The translations under genes and the position numbers were made by a program. Shown piece by piece: positions 9,983-18,607 of a stretch of DNA of 64,000 bases. Location of the stretch: NCBI RefSeq assembly GCF_011764565.1, contig NZ_AP022871.1, positions 6,820,320 to 6,884,319 of the forward strand, given 5' to 3'. This stretch comes from Phytohabitans suffuscus. Lineage in GTDB: Bacteria; Actinomycetota; Actinomycetes; Mycobacteriales; Micromonosporaceae. The notes under the pieces are model-generated. The model worked only from the letters and a program-made list of their open reading frames with translations. It made no database searches and had not been told where the DNA came from. Within the stretch, counting starts at the first letter, position 1. The number at the start of each line of letters is the position of its first letter.

Positions 9983-10664
9983 GTGCCGGGTGGCTGCGGC
10001 GGGACAACCCGGCGTTACCTCAACCACGCCGCCCCCTGGTATGTGGAGCCTTCGGGGTCGAGGTTTCGCGCGGGCTCCGCGTGGCCCAGGGTTCGACCTG
10101 AGCGCCGGGCCTGGTTCTGGGCGCATTGGTGCGCCCAGCTTCGGAGCGTCCCGGACGGGTTACCTCGCCTCGGGTCCGTGGCCTATCTCGTGGGATCAGG
10201 GGTCGCGGCTGGGCTGGTGGGGCCGCGGAGGATGAGGCCCACCGTCGCGGCCACCCCCCTCACGCGCGCTGCTCACGGCGTCGCGGCCAATCCCTTGATG
10301 GCGGCTCCAGGGAGGAAGAGCCCGCTACGGGCCGGCAGGGCCATCGCTCAAGGAGGAGGTGCGGGATCCGGGCTCAGGATGCCGGCCGAGGAGCGCGAAC
10401 CAGGCGATTTCGGCGGCGGTGCCTGCTCCCATGCGCGGCTGCGGCCGCCGGTGGTCGTCGGATCCGGCTGGAACCGATCCGTCGTCTTGCGGCGAGCGAA
10501 CAAACCAATAGAAAGCGGGCCGCCTGTAGAGGTCAGTGTGGACAGACCGGTTCTTCAGATCACCGACAGATCACCGACCGAGGAGCGCGAGCCGCGCCCG
10601 ACGAGCGCTCCTGCGTGGTCGTACGCGACGATGAAGGATCAGCGCGCGTGAGCAAAGGGAGCAT
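9983..10664. other. Rest of the alaS-ruvX gap; no gene seen
   Basis: No frame here has coding character or a supported start. A small hairpin (ctgggcgca, loop ttgg, tgcgcccag) lies at 10117-10138. A short stretch near 10390-10425 resembles part of the 435-bp element. Direct copies of gatcaccgac occur near 10559-10578. The ruvX promoter must lie in the last part, but I see no clear -10/-35 pair. Confidence 0.6.
10117..10138. repeat. TGGGCGC hairpin, copy 1
   Basis: Perfect 9-bp arms ctgggcgca and tgcgcccag around ttgg. Similar hairpins, each near a ttcc-ggg stretch, occur at 18411-18428 and 57447-57476. Confidence 0.65.
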
Positions 10665-11123
10665 ATGGGCGAGTTTGTACGTGGTACGCGCCTCGGTGTC
10701 GACGTTGGTCAGGTGCGTGTCGGTGTCGCGTTGAGTGACCCGGACGGGATTCTCGCCACCCCGTTGGCCACCCTCCGTCGCGACCTGAATGCGGATGTTG
10801 ATGCTGTTCCTTCCGATATCTTTGAACTTGCGCGACTCGTAGATGCGTATCAAACCGTAGAGGTCGTGGTCGGGTTGCCGGTGACACTCGCCGGGAAGGA
10901 AGGACCCGCGGCGGTGCAGGCCAGGGCATATGCCCAGCGCCTGAGCGGGGCGATCGCGCCGGTTCCGGTGCGGTTGGCCGACGAGAGGATGTCCACCGTC
11001 GCGGCAACCCGTAGGCTGGCCGAACGTGGCGTGCGGGGAAAGCGCCAACGTGCGGTTGTCGACCAGGCGGCCGCTGTGGAGATCCTGCAGGGCTGGCTAG
11101 ACGCGCAGCGGAGGCGAGCGTAA
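10665..11123 (+). CDS. ruvX: RuvX/YqgF-type putative Holliday junction resolvase / pre-16S rRNA nuclease
   Basis: 152 residues of the RNase H-like YqgF family. The N-terminal GVDVGQVRVGVALSD strand carries the first catalytic Asp, VVVGLPVTLAGKEG is the conserved central loop, and RLADERMSTVAA and VDQAAAVEILQGWLD carry the later acidic residues. The family is implicated in 16S rRNA 5' processing and possibly recombination. ATG 10665 follows AAAGGGAG. Its TAA stop shares a base with the mltG ATG, so the two are likely co-translated. Confidence 0.93.
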   Translation: MGEFVRGTRLGVDVGQVRVGVALSDPDGILATPLATLRRDLNADVDAVPSDIFELARLVDAYQTVEVVVGLPVTLAGKEGPAAVQARAYAQRLSGAIAPVPVRLADERMSTVAATRRLAERGVRGKRQRAVVDQAAAVEILQGWLDAQRRRA

Positions 11124-12310
11124 TGATCGACGAGTTGGAGCTCGCGTTCGACGACGAACCCGTCGAACGGTGGCGACATCGTCGGGGGCGTAAGCGGGGC
11201 CAGAAGAAGCAGCGTGGCGGTGCGGGCAAGAGCGTGATCGCGCTGCTCGTGGTGGTCGTGATGCTCGGCGGGTTGGGTGCCGGCGTCTGGTACGGCTACG
11301 ACCGCGTGCAGGGCTTCTTCACCACGGCGGACTACGAGGGTGCCGGCCAGGGCGAGGCGACGATCCAGGTCAAGCAGGGCGACACCGCGACCGACATCGC
11401 CAACACGCTGGTGACCGCCGACGTGGTGAAGAGCGCGAAGGCGTTCACCGAGGCGGCCCGGGAAAACTCGCGTAGCCAGAACATCCAGCCCGGCACCTAC
11501 AAGCTGCGCCTGCAGATGAGCGGCGCCGAGGCGCTCACCATGCTGCTCGACCTGAAGAACAAGGTCGTCAACGGCGTGCTGGTCCGCGAAGGGTTGTCGG
11601 CGAAGGCCACGTTCAAGGTGCTGTCGGACGCCACGAAGATCCCGGTGAAGGACTTCGAGGCCGCGGCCAAGGACCCGATCGAGCTGGGCATCCCGGACTG
11701 GTGGTTCACGCGCAGCGACGGCAAGAAGGTGACGCCGTCGATCGAGGGGTTCCTCTTCCCCGACACGTACGAGATCGATCCTAAGTGGACGGCCAAGGAC
11801 ATCGTGCGCACGATGGTCGACCGCTTCCTCACGGTGACCGGCGAGCTGAAGTTCGACGAGAAGGCGCAGACGCTCAACCTCACGCCCTACGACGTGCTCA
11901 TCGTCGCGTCGCTCTCGCAGGCGGAGGCGGGCATCCAGGAGGATCTGGGCAAGGTCGCGCGCGTGGCGTACAACCGGCTCTACGGCGAGTTCCCGTGCAA
12001 CTGCCTCGAGATGGACGTGACCGTCAACTACTGGCGCGAGCTGCGCGGGCTGCCCATCAAGGCGTCCAAGGACATGACGGTCTCCGAGCTCGACGACCCG
12101 AAGAACCCGTACAACCGCAAGCTCAAGGGCCTCATCCCGACGCCGATCAACAACCCGGGCAAGCACGCCCTCGAAGGCGCGATGGCGCCGCCGCAGGGCA
12201 ACTGGCTCTTCTTCGTGGCGATCGACAAGGCGGGCCGGTCGGCGTTCACCGACGACGTCAACCAGCACGAGAGAAACAAGCAGACCGCGCGGGAGAACGG
12301 CGTCCTTTGA
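11123..12310 (+). CDS. mltG: Endolytic murein transglycosylase MltG
   Basis: 395 residues. A basic cytoplasmic N-terminus (HRRGRKRGQKKQR) precedes one membrane helix (VIALLVVVVMLGGLGAGVWY). A LysM-like region (IQVKQGDTATDIANTLV) and the YceG catalytic domain follow; IVASLSQAEAG holds the catalytic Glu and TPINNPGKHALEGAMAPP is the conserved C-terminal motif. MltG cleaves nascent glycan strands at the membrane and helps set glycan length. It overlaps ruvX upstream and aroE downstream, as expected for this conserved actinobacterial cluster. Confidence 0.95.
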   Translation: MIDELELAFDDEPVERWRHRRGRKRGQKKQRGGAGKSVIALLVVVVMLGGLGAGVWYGYDRVQGFFTTADYEGAGQGEATIQVKQGDTATDIANTLVTADVVKSAKAFTEAARENSRSQNIQPGTYKLRLQMSGAEALTMLLDLKNKVVNGVLVREGLSAKATFKVLSDATKIPVKDFEAAAKDPIELGIPDWWFTRSDGKKVTPSIEGFLFPDTYEIDPKWTAKDIVRTMVDRFLTVTGELKFDEKAQTLNLTPYDVLIVASLSQAEAGIQEDLGKVARVAYNRLYGEFPCNCLEMDVTVNYWRELRGLPIKASKDMTVSELDDPKNPYNRKLKGLIPTPINNPGKHALEGAMAPPQGNWLFFVAIDKAGRSAFTDDVNQHERNKQTARENGVL

Positions 12311-13125
12311 CCGAGACGATCCACCGGGCGGCCGTGCTGGGCAAGCCGGTCGCCCACTCGCTCTCGCCGGTCATCCACAACGCCGGCTACGCCGCCGCGG
12401 GGCTGACCGGGTGGTCCTACACCGCGATCGAGTGCGCCGAGTCCGAACTCGCCGCCGTCGTGGCCGGCCTCGGGCCGCGATGGGCCGGCCTGTCGCTCAC
12501 GATGCCTCTGAAAGAGGTGGCGTTGTCGGTGGCCACCGAGGTCGCCCCGGTGGCGGCCGCGGTGGGTGCCGCCAACACTCTGGTACGCGTCACGGGTGGC
12601 TGGCGAGCGGACAACACCGATATCCCGGGCATGGTCGACGCGCTGGGCGGCGTGCCCGGCGGTGCGTCGTTCACGGTGCTCGGGGCGGGTGGCACGGCGC
12701 GCGCCGCGATCGCGGCGGCCGCCCAGGCGGGCGCCCGGGCGGTGACGGTGGTGGCGCGGCGGCCGGAGGCGGTGGCCGACCTGCGCCCGGTCGCCGAGGC
12801 GGTCGGCGTGCCCTTCGCCGGCGCGGGTTGGGCGGACGCCGCGGCGCACGCGAGCGCCGACGTGGTCATCTCCACCGTGCCGAAGGGTGTGGCCGACCCG
12901 CTCGCCGCGGAGGTGGCCTGGCGACCGTCCACTGTGCTCTTCGACGCGCTCTACGACCCGTGGCCCACCCCGCTCGCCGCCGCCGCGTCCGCCGCCGGCT
13001 GCCGGGTGGTCTCCGGGCTCGACCTGCTGCTGGCCCAGGCTGTCGGCCAGTGGGAGCAGTTCACCGGCGTCACCCCCGCGCCACGCGAGGCGATGCGGGC
13101 CGCCCTCGTCGCCGCCAGGCAATAG
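12307..13125 (+). CDS. aroE: Shikimate dehydrogenase
   Basis: 272 residues from TTG 12307, which overlaps the mltG stop as TTGA; the next candidate starts would remove the conserved N-terminus. Shikimate-binding SLSPVIHN, the catalytic-Lys segment LTMPLKE, NTLVR and DNTDIPG, and the NADP-binding GAGGTARA loop are all present. It reduces 3-dehydroshikimate to shikimate, step four of the aromatic pathway. It is followed after 20 bases by aroC. Confidence 0.95.
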   Translation: MTETIHRAAVLGKPVAHSLSPVIHNAGYAAAGLTGWSYTAIECAESELAAVVAGLGPRWAGLSLTMPLKEVALSVATEVAPVAAAVGAANTLVRVTGGWRADNTDIPGMVDALGGVPGGASFTVLGAGGTARAAIAAAAQAGARAVTVVARRPEAVADLRPVAEAVGVPFAGAGWADAAAHASADVVISTVPKGVADPLAAEVAWRPSTVLFDALYDPWPTPLAAAASAAGCRVVSGLDLLLAQAVGQWEQFTGVTPAPREAMRAALVAARQ

Positions 13126-13145
13126 TCGCGTGACAGACTGTGCCC

Positions 13146-14324
13146 GTGTTGCGCTGGTTGACCGCGGGTGAGTCGCACGGCCCCGCCCTCGTCGCCCTCC
13201 TGGAAGGTGTCCCCGCCGGGGTCGAGGTGACGAGTGCCGACATCGGGCGGGAGTTGGCCCGCCGCAGACTCGGCTACGGCCGGGGCGCCCGGATGTCGTT
13301 CGAGCAGGATGCCGTCGAGATCATCGGCGGGATCCGCCACGGCGTCACGCTGGGCAGCCCGGTGGCCGTCCGCGTGGGCAACTCCGAGTGGCCCAAGTGG
13401 GAGACGGTCATGGCCGCCGACCCGGTCGACCCCGACGTGCTGGCCGCCCAGGCGCGCAACGCGCCGCTGACCCGGCCCCGCCCCGGGCACGCCGACCTGG
13501 CCGGCATGCAGAAGTACGGGCACACCGACGCCCGCCCGATCCTGGAGCGGGCCAGCGCGCGGGAGACCGCCGCCCGGGTGGCCGTCGGCACCGTCGCCAA
13601 GGCGCTGGTCCGGCAGGCGCTCGGCATCGAGATCGTCTCGCACGTGGTCGAGCTCGGCTCGGTGGCCGCCAAGCCCGGCCTCGCCCCCCGCCCGGAGGAC
13701 GCCGAGCGGGTCGACGCCGACCCGCTGCGCTGCCTCGACCCGGAGGCGAGCGCCCGCATGGTGGCCGAGGTCGACGCCGCGAAGAAGGACGCCGACACGC
13801 TGGGCGGCATCGTCGAGGTGCTGGCGTACGGGGTGCCGCCCGGCCTCGGCAGCCACGTGCAGTGGGACCGCAAGCTCGACGCCCGCCTCGCCACCGCGCT
13901 CATGTCGATCCAGGCCATCAAGGGCGTGGAGATCGGCGACGCGTGGCTGCAGGCACGTTCGCGGGGCTCGGTGGCGCACGACGAGATCATCCCGACCGCG
14001 AGCGGCGTCAGGCGGGTCACCGACCGGGCCGGCGGCCTGGAGGGCGGCATGACGACCGGCGAGCCGCTGCGGGTCAAGGCCGCGATGAAGCCCATCTCCT
14101 CGCTCAACCGCGCGCTGTCCACCGTGGACGTCGTCACCGGCGAGCCGGCCACCGCCATCAACCAGCGCTCCGACGTGTGCGCCGTCCCGGCCGCCGCGGT
14201 CGTGGCCGAGGCGATGGTCGCGCTGGTACTGGCCGAGGCGGCGACCGAGAAGTTCGGCGGCGACTCCGTCGCCGAGATCCGCCGCAACCTCACCGGCTAC
14301 CTCGACAACCTGGTCATCAAATGA
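13146..14324 (+). CDS. aroC: Chorismate synthase
   Basis: 392 residues. GTG 13146 is chosen because it gives the canonical MLRWLTAGESHGP N-terminus; GTG 13140 would add two residues. FMN and EPSP contact motifs are intact: GESHGP, RPRPGHADL, RASARETAARVA, the GGLEGGMTTGEP loop and INQRSDVCAVPA. The enzyme eliminates phosphate from EPSP to give chorismate using reduced FMN. Positioned between aroE and aroK as part of a shikimate run. Confidence 0.97.
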   Translation: MLRWLTAGESHGPALVALLEGVPAGVEVTSADIGRELARRRLGYGRGARMSFEQDAVEIIGGIRHGVTLGSPVAVRVGNSEWPKWETVMAADPVDPDVLAAQARNAPLTRPRPGHADLAGMQKYGHTDARPILERASARETAARVAVGTVAKALVRQALGIEIVSHVVELGSVAAKPGLAPRPEDAERVDADPLRCLDPEASARMVAEVDAAKKDADTLGGIVEVLAYGVPPGLGSHVQWDRKLDARLATALMSIQAIKGVEIGDAWLQARSRGSVAHDEIIPTASGVRRVTDRAGGLEGGMTTGEPLRVKAAMKPISSLNRALSTVDVVTGEPATAINQRSDVCAVPAAAVVAEAMVALVLAEAATEKFGGDSVAEIRRNLTGYLDNLVIK

Positions 14325-14407
14325 CCGACCGCGCGCGGCCGGCCGCTGGCCGGGACGGCAGCGAGCGCGCGCCGGCGGACGCCGGCCACGACGGCGGTGA
14401 GTGCGGG

Positions 14408-14535
14408 GTGAGCGTGCGCGGGCGGACGCTGACCGCGACGGCGGTGAGTGGGCGAGCCAGGTGGGGCGGGGGAGTGAGCGTGCGGGGGCGGCTGCTGACC
14501 GCGACGGCGGTGGGCGAGCGAGCCGGGTGGGCGCG
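14408..14535 (+). repeat. 66-bp direct duplication between aroC and aroK
   Basis: Two copies starting gtgagcgtgcg at 14408 and 14474, each containing gctgaccgcgacggcggtg, differ at a handful of bases. The period of 66 keeps an open frame that runs into aroK. The added residues are Arg/Ala/Asp/Gly-rich and unlike a shikimate kinase N-terminus, so I do not include them in aroK. Confidence 0.75.
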
Positions 14536-15039
14536 GTGAGGCCGGCGTGCGTGCTCGTCGGTGTCATGGGCGCCGGCAAGACGACGGTGGGTGAGCTGCT
14601 CGCCGCCCGGCTGGGCACCGCCTTCCGCGACACCGACGCCGACATCGAGGCGGCCGCCGGCAAGCCCATCTCCGAGATCTTCATCGACGAGGGCGAGGCC
14701 CACTTCCGCACCCTTGAGGAAGCCGCCGTGCGGTCGGCACTGGACTCGTTCGACGGCGTGCTCGCCCTCGGCGGCGGCGCGATCCTCTCCGAACGCACCC
14801 GGGCCGCGCTGGCCGGCCACGCGGTGGTCTTCCTGTCGGTCGGCCTCTCCGACGCGGTGAACCGCGTGGGCCTCGGCGCCGGACGGCCGCTGCTGGCGCT
14901 CAACCCCCGGGCGACGCTGAAGCACCTGATGGACCAGCGCCGCCCGCTCTACGAGGAGGTCGCGGCCCACACCGTGACCACCGACGGCCGCGAGCCGGAC
15001 GAGATCGCCGACGAGATCGCGACCCTCCTCAAGCCCTAG
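14536..15039 (+). CDS. aroK: Shikimate kinase
   Basis: 167 residues starting at GTG 14536, just before the nucleotide-binding strand. Walker A is GVMGAGKTT, DTDADIE binds shikimate and magnesium, the FRTLEE region follows, and LALGGGAIL is the second shikimate-binding loop. RPLL is in the lid region. It phosphorylates shikimate at O3. The frame is open further upstream through a duplicated 66-bp segment, but that extension has no family support. aroB lies 4 kb away, unlike the tight aroC-aroK-aroB order of many relatives. Confidence 0.93.
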   Translation: MRPACVLVGVMGAGKTTVGELLAARLGTAFRDTDADIEAAAGKPISEIFIDEGEAHFRTLEEAAVRSALDSFDGVLALGGGAILSERTRAALAGHAVVFLSVGLSDAVNRVGLGAGRPLLALNPRATLKHLMDQRRPLYEEVAAHTVTTDGREPDEIADEIATLLKP

Positions 15040-15252
15040 CTCAGCCTCCGTCGTGGCGCCGCGGGCACATGATCCGGGCCCGAGGGTTCGGCCGTTGTAG
15101 CACCCCGCGCCGGCTCGGCGAATGCGTAGGTCACAGCCTGAGCGGCATCGGGTCCAGGCCGTTTTTCCCACAGGTCTCCGCATCAAAGCAATTCCTGCTC
15201 CTTTTATCCGTTCGGTGCTGATCTGGATCCCGGGCGCGCATGGGATCGGCAT

Positions 15253-15300
15253 GGTCGTGGACCATCGTTGCCCCTCCGTGGGCGATGGACGTCCACGATC
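15253..15300. repeat. GATCGTGG hairpin, copy 1 (divergent)
   Basis: ggtcgtggaccatcg pairs with cgatggacgtccacgatc around a tgcccctccgtgggcg core, with a two-base bulge. It shares the outer gatcgtgg/ccacgatc arms and C-rich/G-rich inner arm of the six copies between 43.7 and 57.6 kb. Confidence 0.7.
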
Positions 15301-15483
15301 ACCCTGCCAGCGGGCACAAACCGGGACGATTGGCCACGCCGCTGCTTCTGCCGTCGCTGGCGCGGCTCGCGGGCCCGACGGCGCGATTGCTTGTGCGAGC
15401 CCTACTGTCGTCGGCGGCGATAGCTGGAGATTTCTCTCTCCGCCAACCAGCGACCTGCCATCGCTATCTGCCAATTCGGGCGG

Positions 15484-15543
15484 CGACGCTACGTAGCGTC
15501 GACCATTGGGTGGTCGCCAACTACTGCAGTGGTTGCCAACCAC
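15484..15543. promoter_or_regulatory. Perfect palindrome plus two operator-like inverted repeats
   Basis: cgacgctacgtagcgtcg (15484-15501) is a perfect 18-bp palindrome. It is followed by gtggtcgccaactac (15510-15524) and gtggttgccaaccac (15529-15543), the second a perfect 7-bp inverted repeat; their centres are 19 bp apart, about two helical turns. This arrangement resembles a dimeric repressor operator, but no regulator gene is adjacent. Confidence 0.35.
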
Positions 15544-15824
15544 TTCTCCCTGGTCGTGGCTATGAAACGGGGTGGGGTTGTGGCGTATCCAGGCAACGAC
15601 ACAACCCTGCCCTTGCTCACGCCATGTAGGTGCCCTTGGCGGAAATCTGATTCGGGTTGATTGGGTCCGGATATCGGCTTGGCCGCATGGTTACATGTGA
15701 AGCTGCGGAGACACGCGGCGAGCTGCGGTCCACATAGGACGCGGCACCCGGGAGGCACCCCGGGCGCCGCTGTGACTCCCAACCCCAACGCCAGAGCCGG
15801 CCGGAGAGGAGGGAATCAGACCGC

Positions 15825-15950
15825 ATGGTATCCAGGCGCCGAGGGCATAACAACGGCCCCAACGACCGGCACACCATCATCTTGCGGTACGTCGATGCCG
15901 CGCGACGGCTGCTAACGGCGGTTGTCGCGCTGCTCCGCAGTGGTTCCTGA
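15825..15950 (+). CDS. Possible 41-residue small protein
   Basis: ATG 15825 follows GGAGAGGAGGG at 15803-15813 (a somewhat long spacing of 11). The product starts basic and polar (MVSRRRGHNNGPNDRH) and ends with a hydrophobic helix-forming stretch (RRLLTAVVALLRSGS). I know no family. It may be a real small gene, the 5' remnant of a longer one, or chance; the ribosome binding site is its main support. Confidence 0.3.
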   Translation: MVSRRRGHNNGPNDRHTIILRYVDAARRLLTAVVALLRSGS

Positions 15951-16160
15951 TCAATCACTTGGGCGAGCTCCGCATCGACGAACCTTTGATCACGTCGGTG
16001 CGGGGCCTCGTCATCACGGACGACATGGTGTGGCAGGACCCAAACCGGGTGTTTCGGCGGTCGACGTCACCCCCTCCCCATCGTCGGCGCGGCTCGTGGC
16101 CGCACAACCGATCCTCCGGCCCTGTGGCAGCCGACATACCGGAAGAGCAACCCGGCGGAC

Positions 16161-16192
16161 GGTGAGGCTGCGGGAGCAACGGTCCGGACCGG
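16161..16192 (-). repeat. Fragment of module A
   Basis: ggtgaggctgcgggagcaac and the following ggtccggacc match the outer end of module A in inverted orientation. The rest of the module is absent. Confidence 0.5.
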
Positions 16193-16348
16193 TACCACTC
16201 ACCTTAAGTTGATCATGATGTCAGGCCAACACTGGGCCACACCAGGCGAGCGGGGAGATCTCGGCGCACCCCGGGGACCGGCCATTCGCGGCACTCCGCG
16301 CTACCTCGAAGAATGCGCAGGTCCTTGTGGGCCGGATCTCTAGCTGGG

Positions 16349-17082
16349 TCAGGGCGTCTGGCTCAGCTCGTCGAGGATCTCGGCGAGGCGCTTGGGCTCG
16401 CTCAGCATCGGCCAGTGGCCGGTCGGCAGGCCGCGGAGCTGGCCGCCCCGAAACGCGGCGAAGAACGGGTGGCCCTGTGCCACCATCGCCTCCACCTGGG
16501 CCACCGGAAACACGCACGCGACCAGCGCGACCGGCAGCCCGTCGCCGGCGCCGGTGCGGTGGACCGGCTGGGTCGCGGCGCCCAGCGGGTGGGGGTCGAG
16601 CGTTCGCGGAGCGTGGCCAGCATGGCGTCGTCGAGGCCGGCGAGCAGCACCGGGTCGGTGGCGGCGTCCCAGTCGCGTACGGGCAGCAGGTGGCCGTCGC
16701 CGATCCGGGCGCGTAGCCGGTCCCGCTCCGCCGGGTCGTTGGTGTCGAACTGCGCGACGCCGTCGGGCAGCGGCCCGCTCTCCACGTACACGATGCGCCT
16801 GATCCGCTCCGGGATCCGGTCGGCCGCCTGGGTGACCGGCATGCCGCCGCCCGAGTGACCGACCAGCACCACGTCGCGCAGGTCCTCCTGCTCGATCAGC
16901 CGGACTATGTCGTCCGTGTGGGTGTCCAGGTTCGTGTCGGGCGTGGCGAGGTGCGCCTTCTCCGCGACACCGGTCAGAGTGACTGGGTGGACCTGATGTC
17001 CCGCGGTGCGCAGCGAGGTGGCCACCTCGCCCCACGCCCAACCGCCGATCCAGAACCCGGGTACCAGCAGAAATGTCGTCAT
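16349..17082 (-). CDS. Alpha/beta hydrolase (frameshifted in this sequence)
   Basis: Restoring one C (minus strand) in the run at 16591-16595 joins two frames into about 244 residues. The N-terminal part has FLLVPGFWIGGWAW, the nucleophile elbow VGHSGGG and VYVESGPLPDG. The C-terminal part has VACVFPVAQVEAMV and the catalytic-His motif PTGHWPMLSEP. The fold resembles small esterases with salicylate-esterase-like sequences; substrate is unknown. It is transcribed divergently from the WYL regulator with 57 bp between starts, so that regulator may control it. Confidence 0.82.
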
Positions 17083-17139
17083 ACGAGCGACGTTAGGATC
17101 GAATCCGGACGCATCCCGCCCGATTAAGGAGCGTGACCC

Positions 17140-18129
17140 GTGTCACATCCTGCCTCACGTGTACTGGGCATGCTGGAGCTTCTCCAGACCCACCACCGCC
17201 TGACCGGCGCCGACCTCGGTGCGCGCCTCGGGGTGGACGAGCGCACCGTGCGGCGGTACGCGGGCACCCTCGCCGACCTGGGCATCCCGGTCACGGCCAA
17301 CCGCGGGCGGTACGGCGGCTACCGGCTCAGCCCCGGCTACAAGCTGCCCCCGCTCATGCTCACCGACGACGAGGCCGCGGCGGTGGTGCTCGGGCTCCTC
17401 GCCGCCGAGCAGCTCGGCCTCACGACCGAGGCACCCGCCACGGGCGTGGCACTGGCGAAGATCGAGCGGGTGCTGCCCCGGGCGCTGGCGGAGCGGCTCG
17501 GCGCGGTGCGGGAGTCACTGGGCTTCACGCTCCGTCCCCGGCAGGAGGGCACCGCCCGCCCCGCGACCGCCACGCTGCTCGCGCTCGGCGCCGCCACCCG
17601 CTCCCGCCACCGGGTCAGCATCACGTACCGCTCGTGGCGCGGCGGGGTCTCCCTGCGACAGGTCGACCCGTACGGGCTCGTCTTCCACGCCGGCCGCTGG
17701 TACCTGACCGGGCACGACCACCGCCGCGGCGAGATCCGCACGTTCCGGCTGGACCGCATCAGCGCGGTCGAGGACGGCACCGAGACGTTCGCCGTGCCCG
17801 AGGGCTTCGACGCGGTCGCCCACGTGACCCGGTCGCTGGCCGGCGTGCCGTACACCTGGGAGGTCGAGGTGCTCCTGGAGACCGACCTCGACCAGGCCCG
17901 CCGCCGCATCCCGCCGAGCGTCGCCGAGCTGACCGAGACCGAAGACGGCGTGCTGCTGCGGTGCCGCGCCAACAGCCTGGAGGGCATGGCGCAGATGCTC
18001 GCCGGCGTCGGCTGGCCGTTCACGGTGCTGCGCCCGGAGGATCTGCGCGACGCCGTGGGCGAGTACGCCAAGCACCTCGCCGAGATGGCCACCCGCCACC
18101 CCGCGCACACCGCCACCGCGGGCCGGTAG
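17140..18129 (+). CDS. YafY-type HTH and WYL domain transcriptional regulator
   Basis: 329 residues. An N-terminal winged helix (RVLGMLELLQTHHRLTGADL, DERTVRRYAGTLADLGIPV) is followed by the WYL sensor domain (ITYRSWRGG, YLTGHDH, IRTFRLDRI) and a C-terminal WCX extension. GTG 17140 has AAGGAG upstream. WYL regulators respond to nucleic acid or nucleotide ligands or small molecules. The divergent hydrolase gene sharing a 57-bp promoter region is the probable target. The WYL consensus residues are partly substituted here (WYLTGH). Confidence 0.9.
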   Translation: MSHPASRVLGMLELLQTHHRLTGADLGARLGVDERTVRRYAGTLADLGIPVTANRGRYGGYRLSPGYKLPPLMLTDDEAAAVVLGLLAAEQLGLTTEAPATGVALAKIERVLPRALAERLGAVRESLGFTLRPRQEGTARPATATLLALGAATRSRHRVSITYRSWRGGVSLRQVDPYGLVFHAGRWYLTGHDHRRGEIRTFRLDRISAVEDGTETFAVPEGFDAVAHVTRSLAGVPYTWEVEVLLETDLDQARRRIPPSVAELTETEDGVLLRCRANSLEGMAQMLAGVGWPFTVLRPEDLRDAVGEYAKHLAEMATRHPAHTATAGR

Positions 18130-18607
18130 GCGGTGCGACACCGGAACGGACCTGACCGCGACCGGCGAGACCCGTCCCGGGGTCGAGCCCAGGCACGCGG
18201 ACGCCGCGCGATCTACTCAGGCTCTCAGCTACTCAGGCTCTCCACGGCAACGATTCGCCACGGACGGCCGGAACTGTCGCCGATCGAGGAATCCGAAGTC
18301 GGAGCAGCTGTCTGTGGAGACTGGGATCGGTTCCGGCGACACCGCCGCGCGCGCGACCCTGGCCGCCTCGCCATCGGCTCAACCCTGACCGGGAGAGCGC
18401 CATAGCTTCCGGGCGCATTGATGCGCCCAGCTCCACAGCCACCCGGCCCCCATCCCCGCGAACCGACGGCCGGCAGCGGGTAGACCCGCCGCGAGGTCGA
18501 GGTTGGGCTTGATCGCTCAGACCCGGCAGCCAAGGTCACGGCCGGTCGACCACGGGCCGGGCCGGTAGCGGAAGTAGAACGTCCGCGACCGCGGCTACCG
18601 TGGCGCG
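18130..18607. other. Gap between WYL regulator and DinB gene; repeat relics
   Basis: No gene is supported. 18322-18402 matches parts of the 435-bp element (gatcggttccgg, then cgaccctggccgcctcgcc and ctcaaccctgaccg) with an internal deletion. A TGGGCGC-type hairpin follows at 18411-18428. Direct copies of ctcaggctct occur near 18215-18242. Confidence 0.6.

Larger units (their letters stand above)
15040..16348. other. Long gap between aroK and the hydrolase; mostly repeats and relics
   Basis: Base composition is lower in GC than the flanks, with no frame of convincing coding quality. It holds one GATCGTGG hairpin (15253-15300), a perfect 18-bp palindrome with two operator-like sites (15484-15543), one possible small ORF (15825-15950) and a fragment of module A (16161-16192). 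I see no transposase remnant. Confidence 0.6.

Noticed and set aside
15122..15496. A 124-residue plus-strand protein in the aroK gap
   Set aside because: It crosses a GATCGTGG hairpin, has no supported start, and its composition does not look like a protein.
16313..16858. Plus-strand proteins opposite the hydrolase
   Set aside because: They are antisense shadows; the minus strand has the GHSGG and GHW catalytic motifs.
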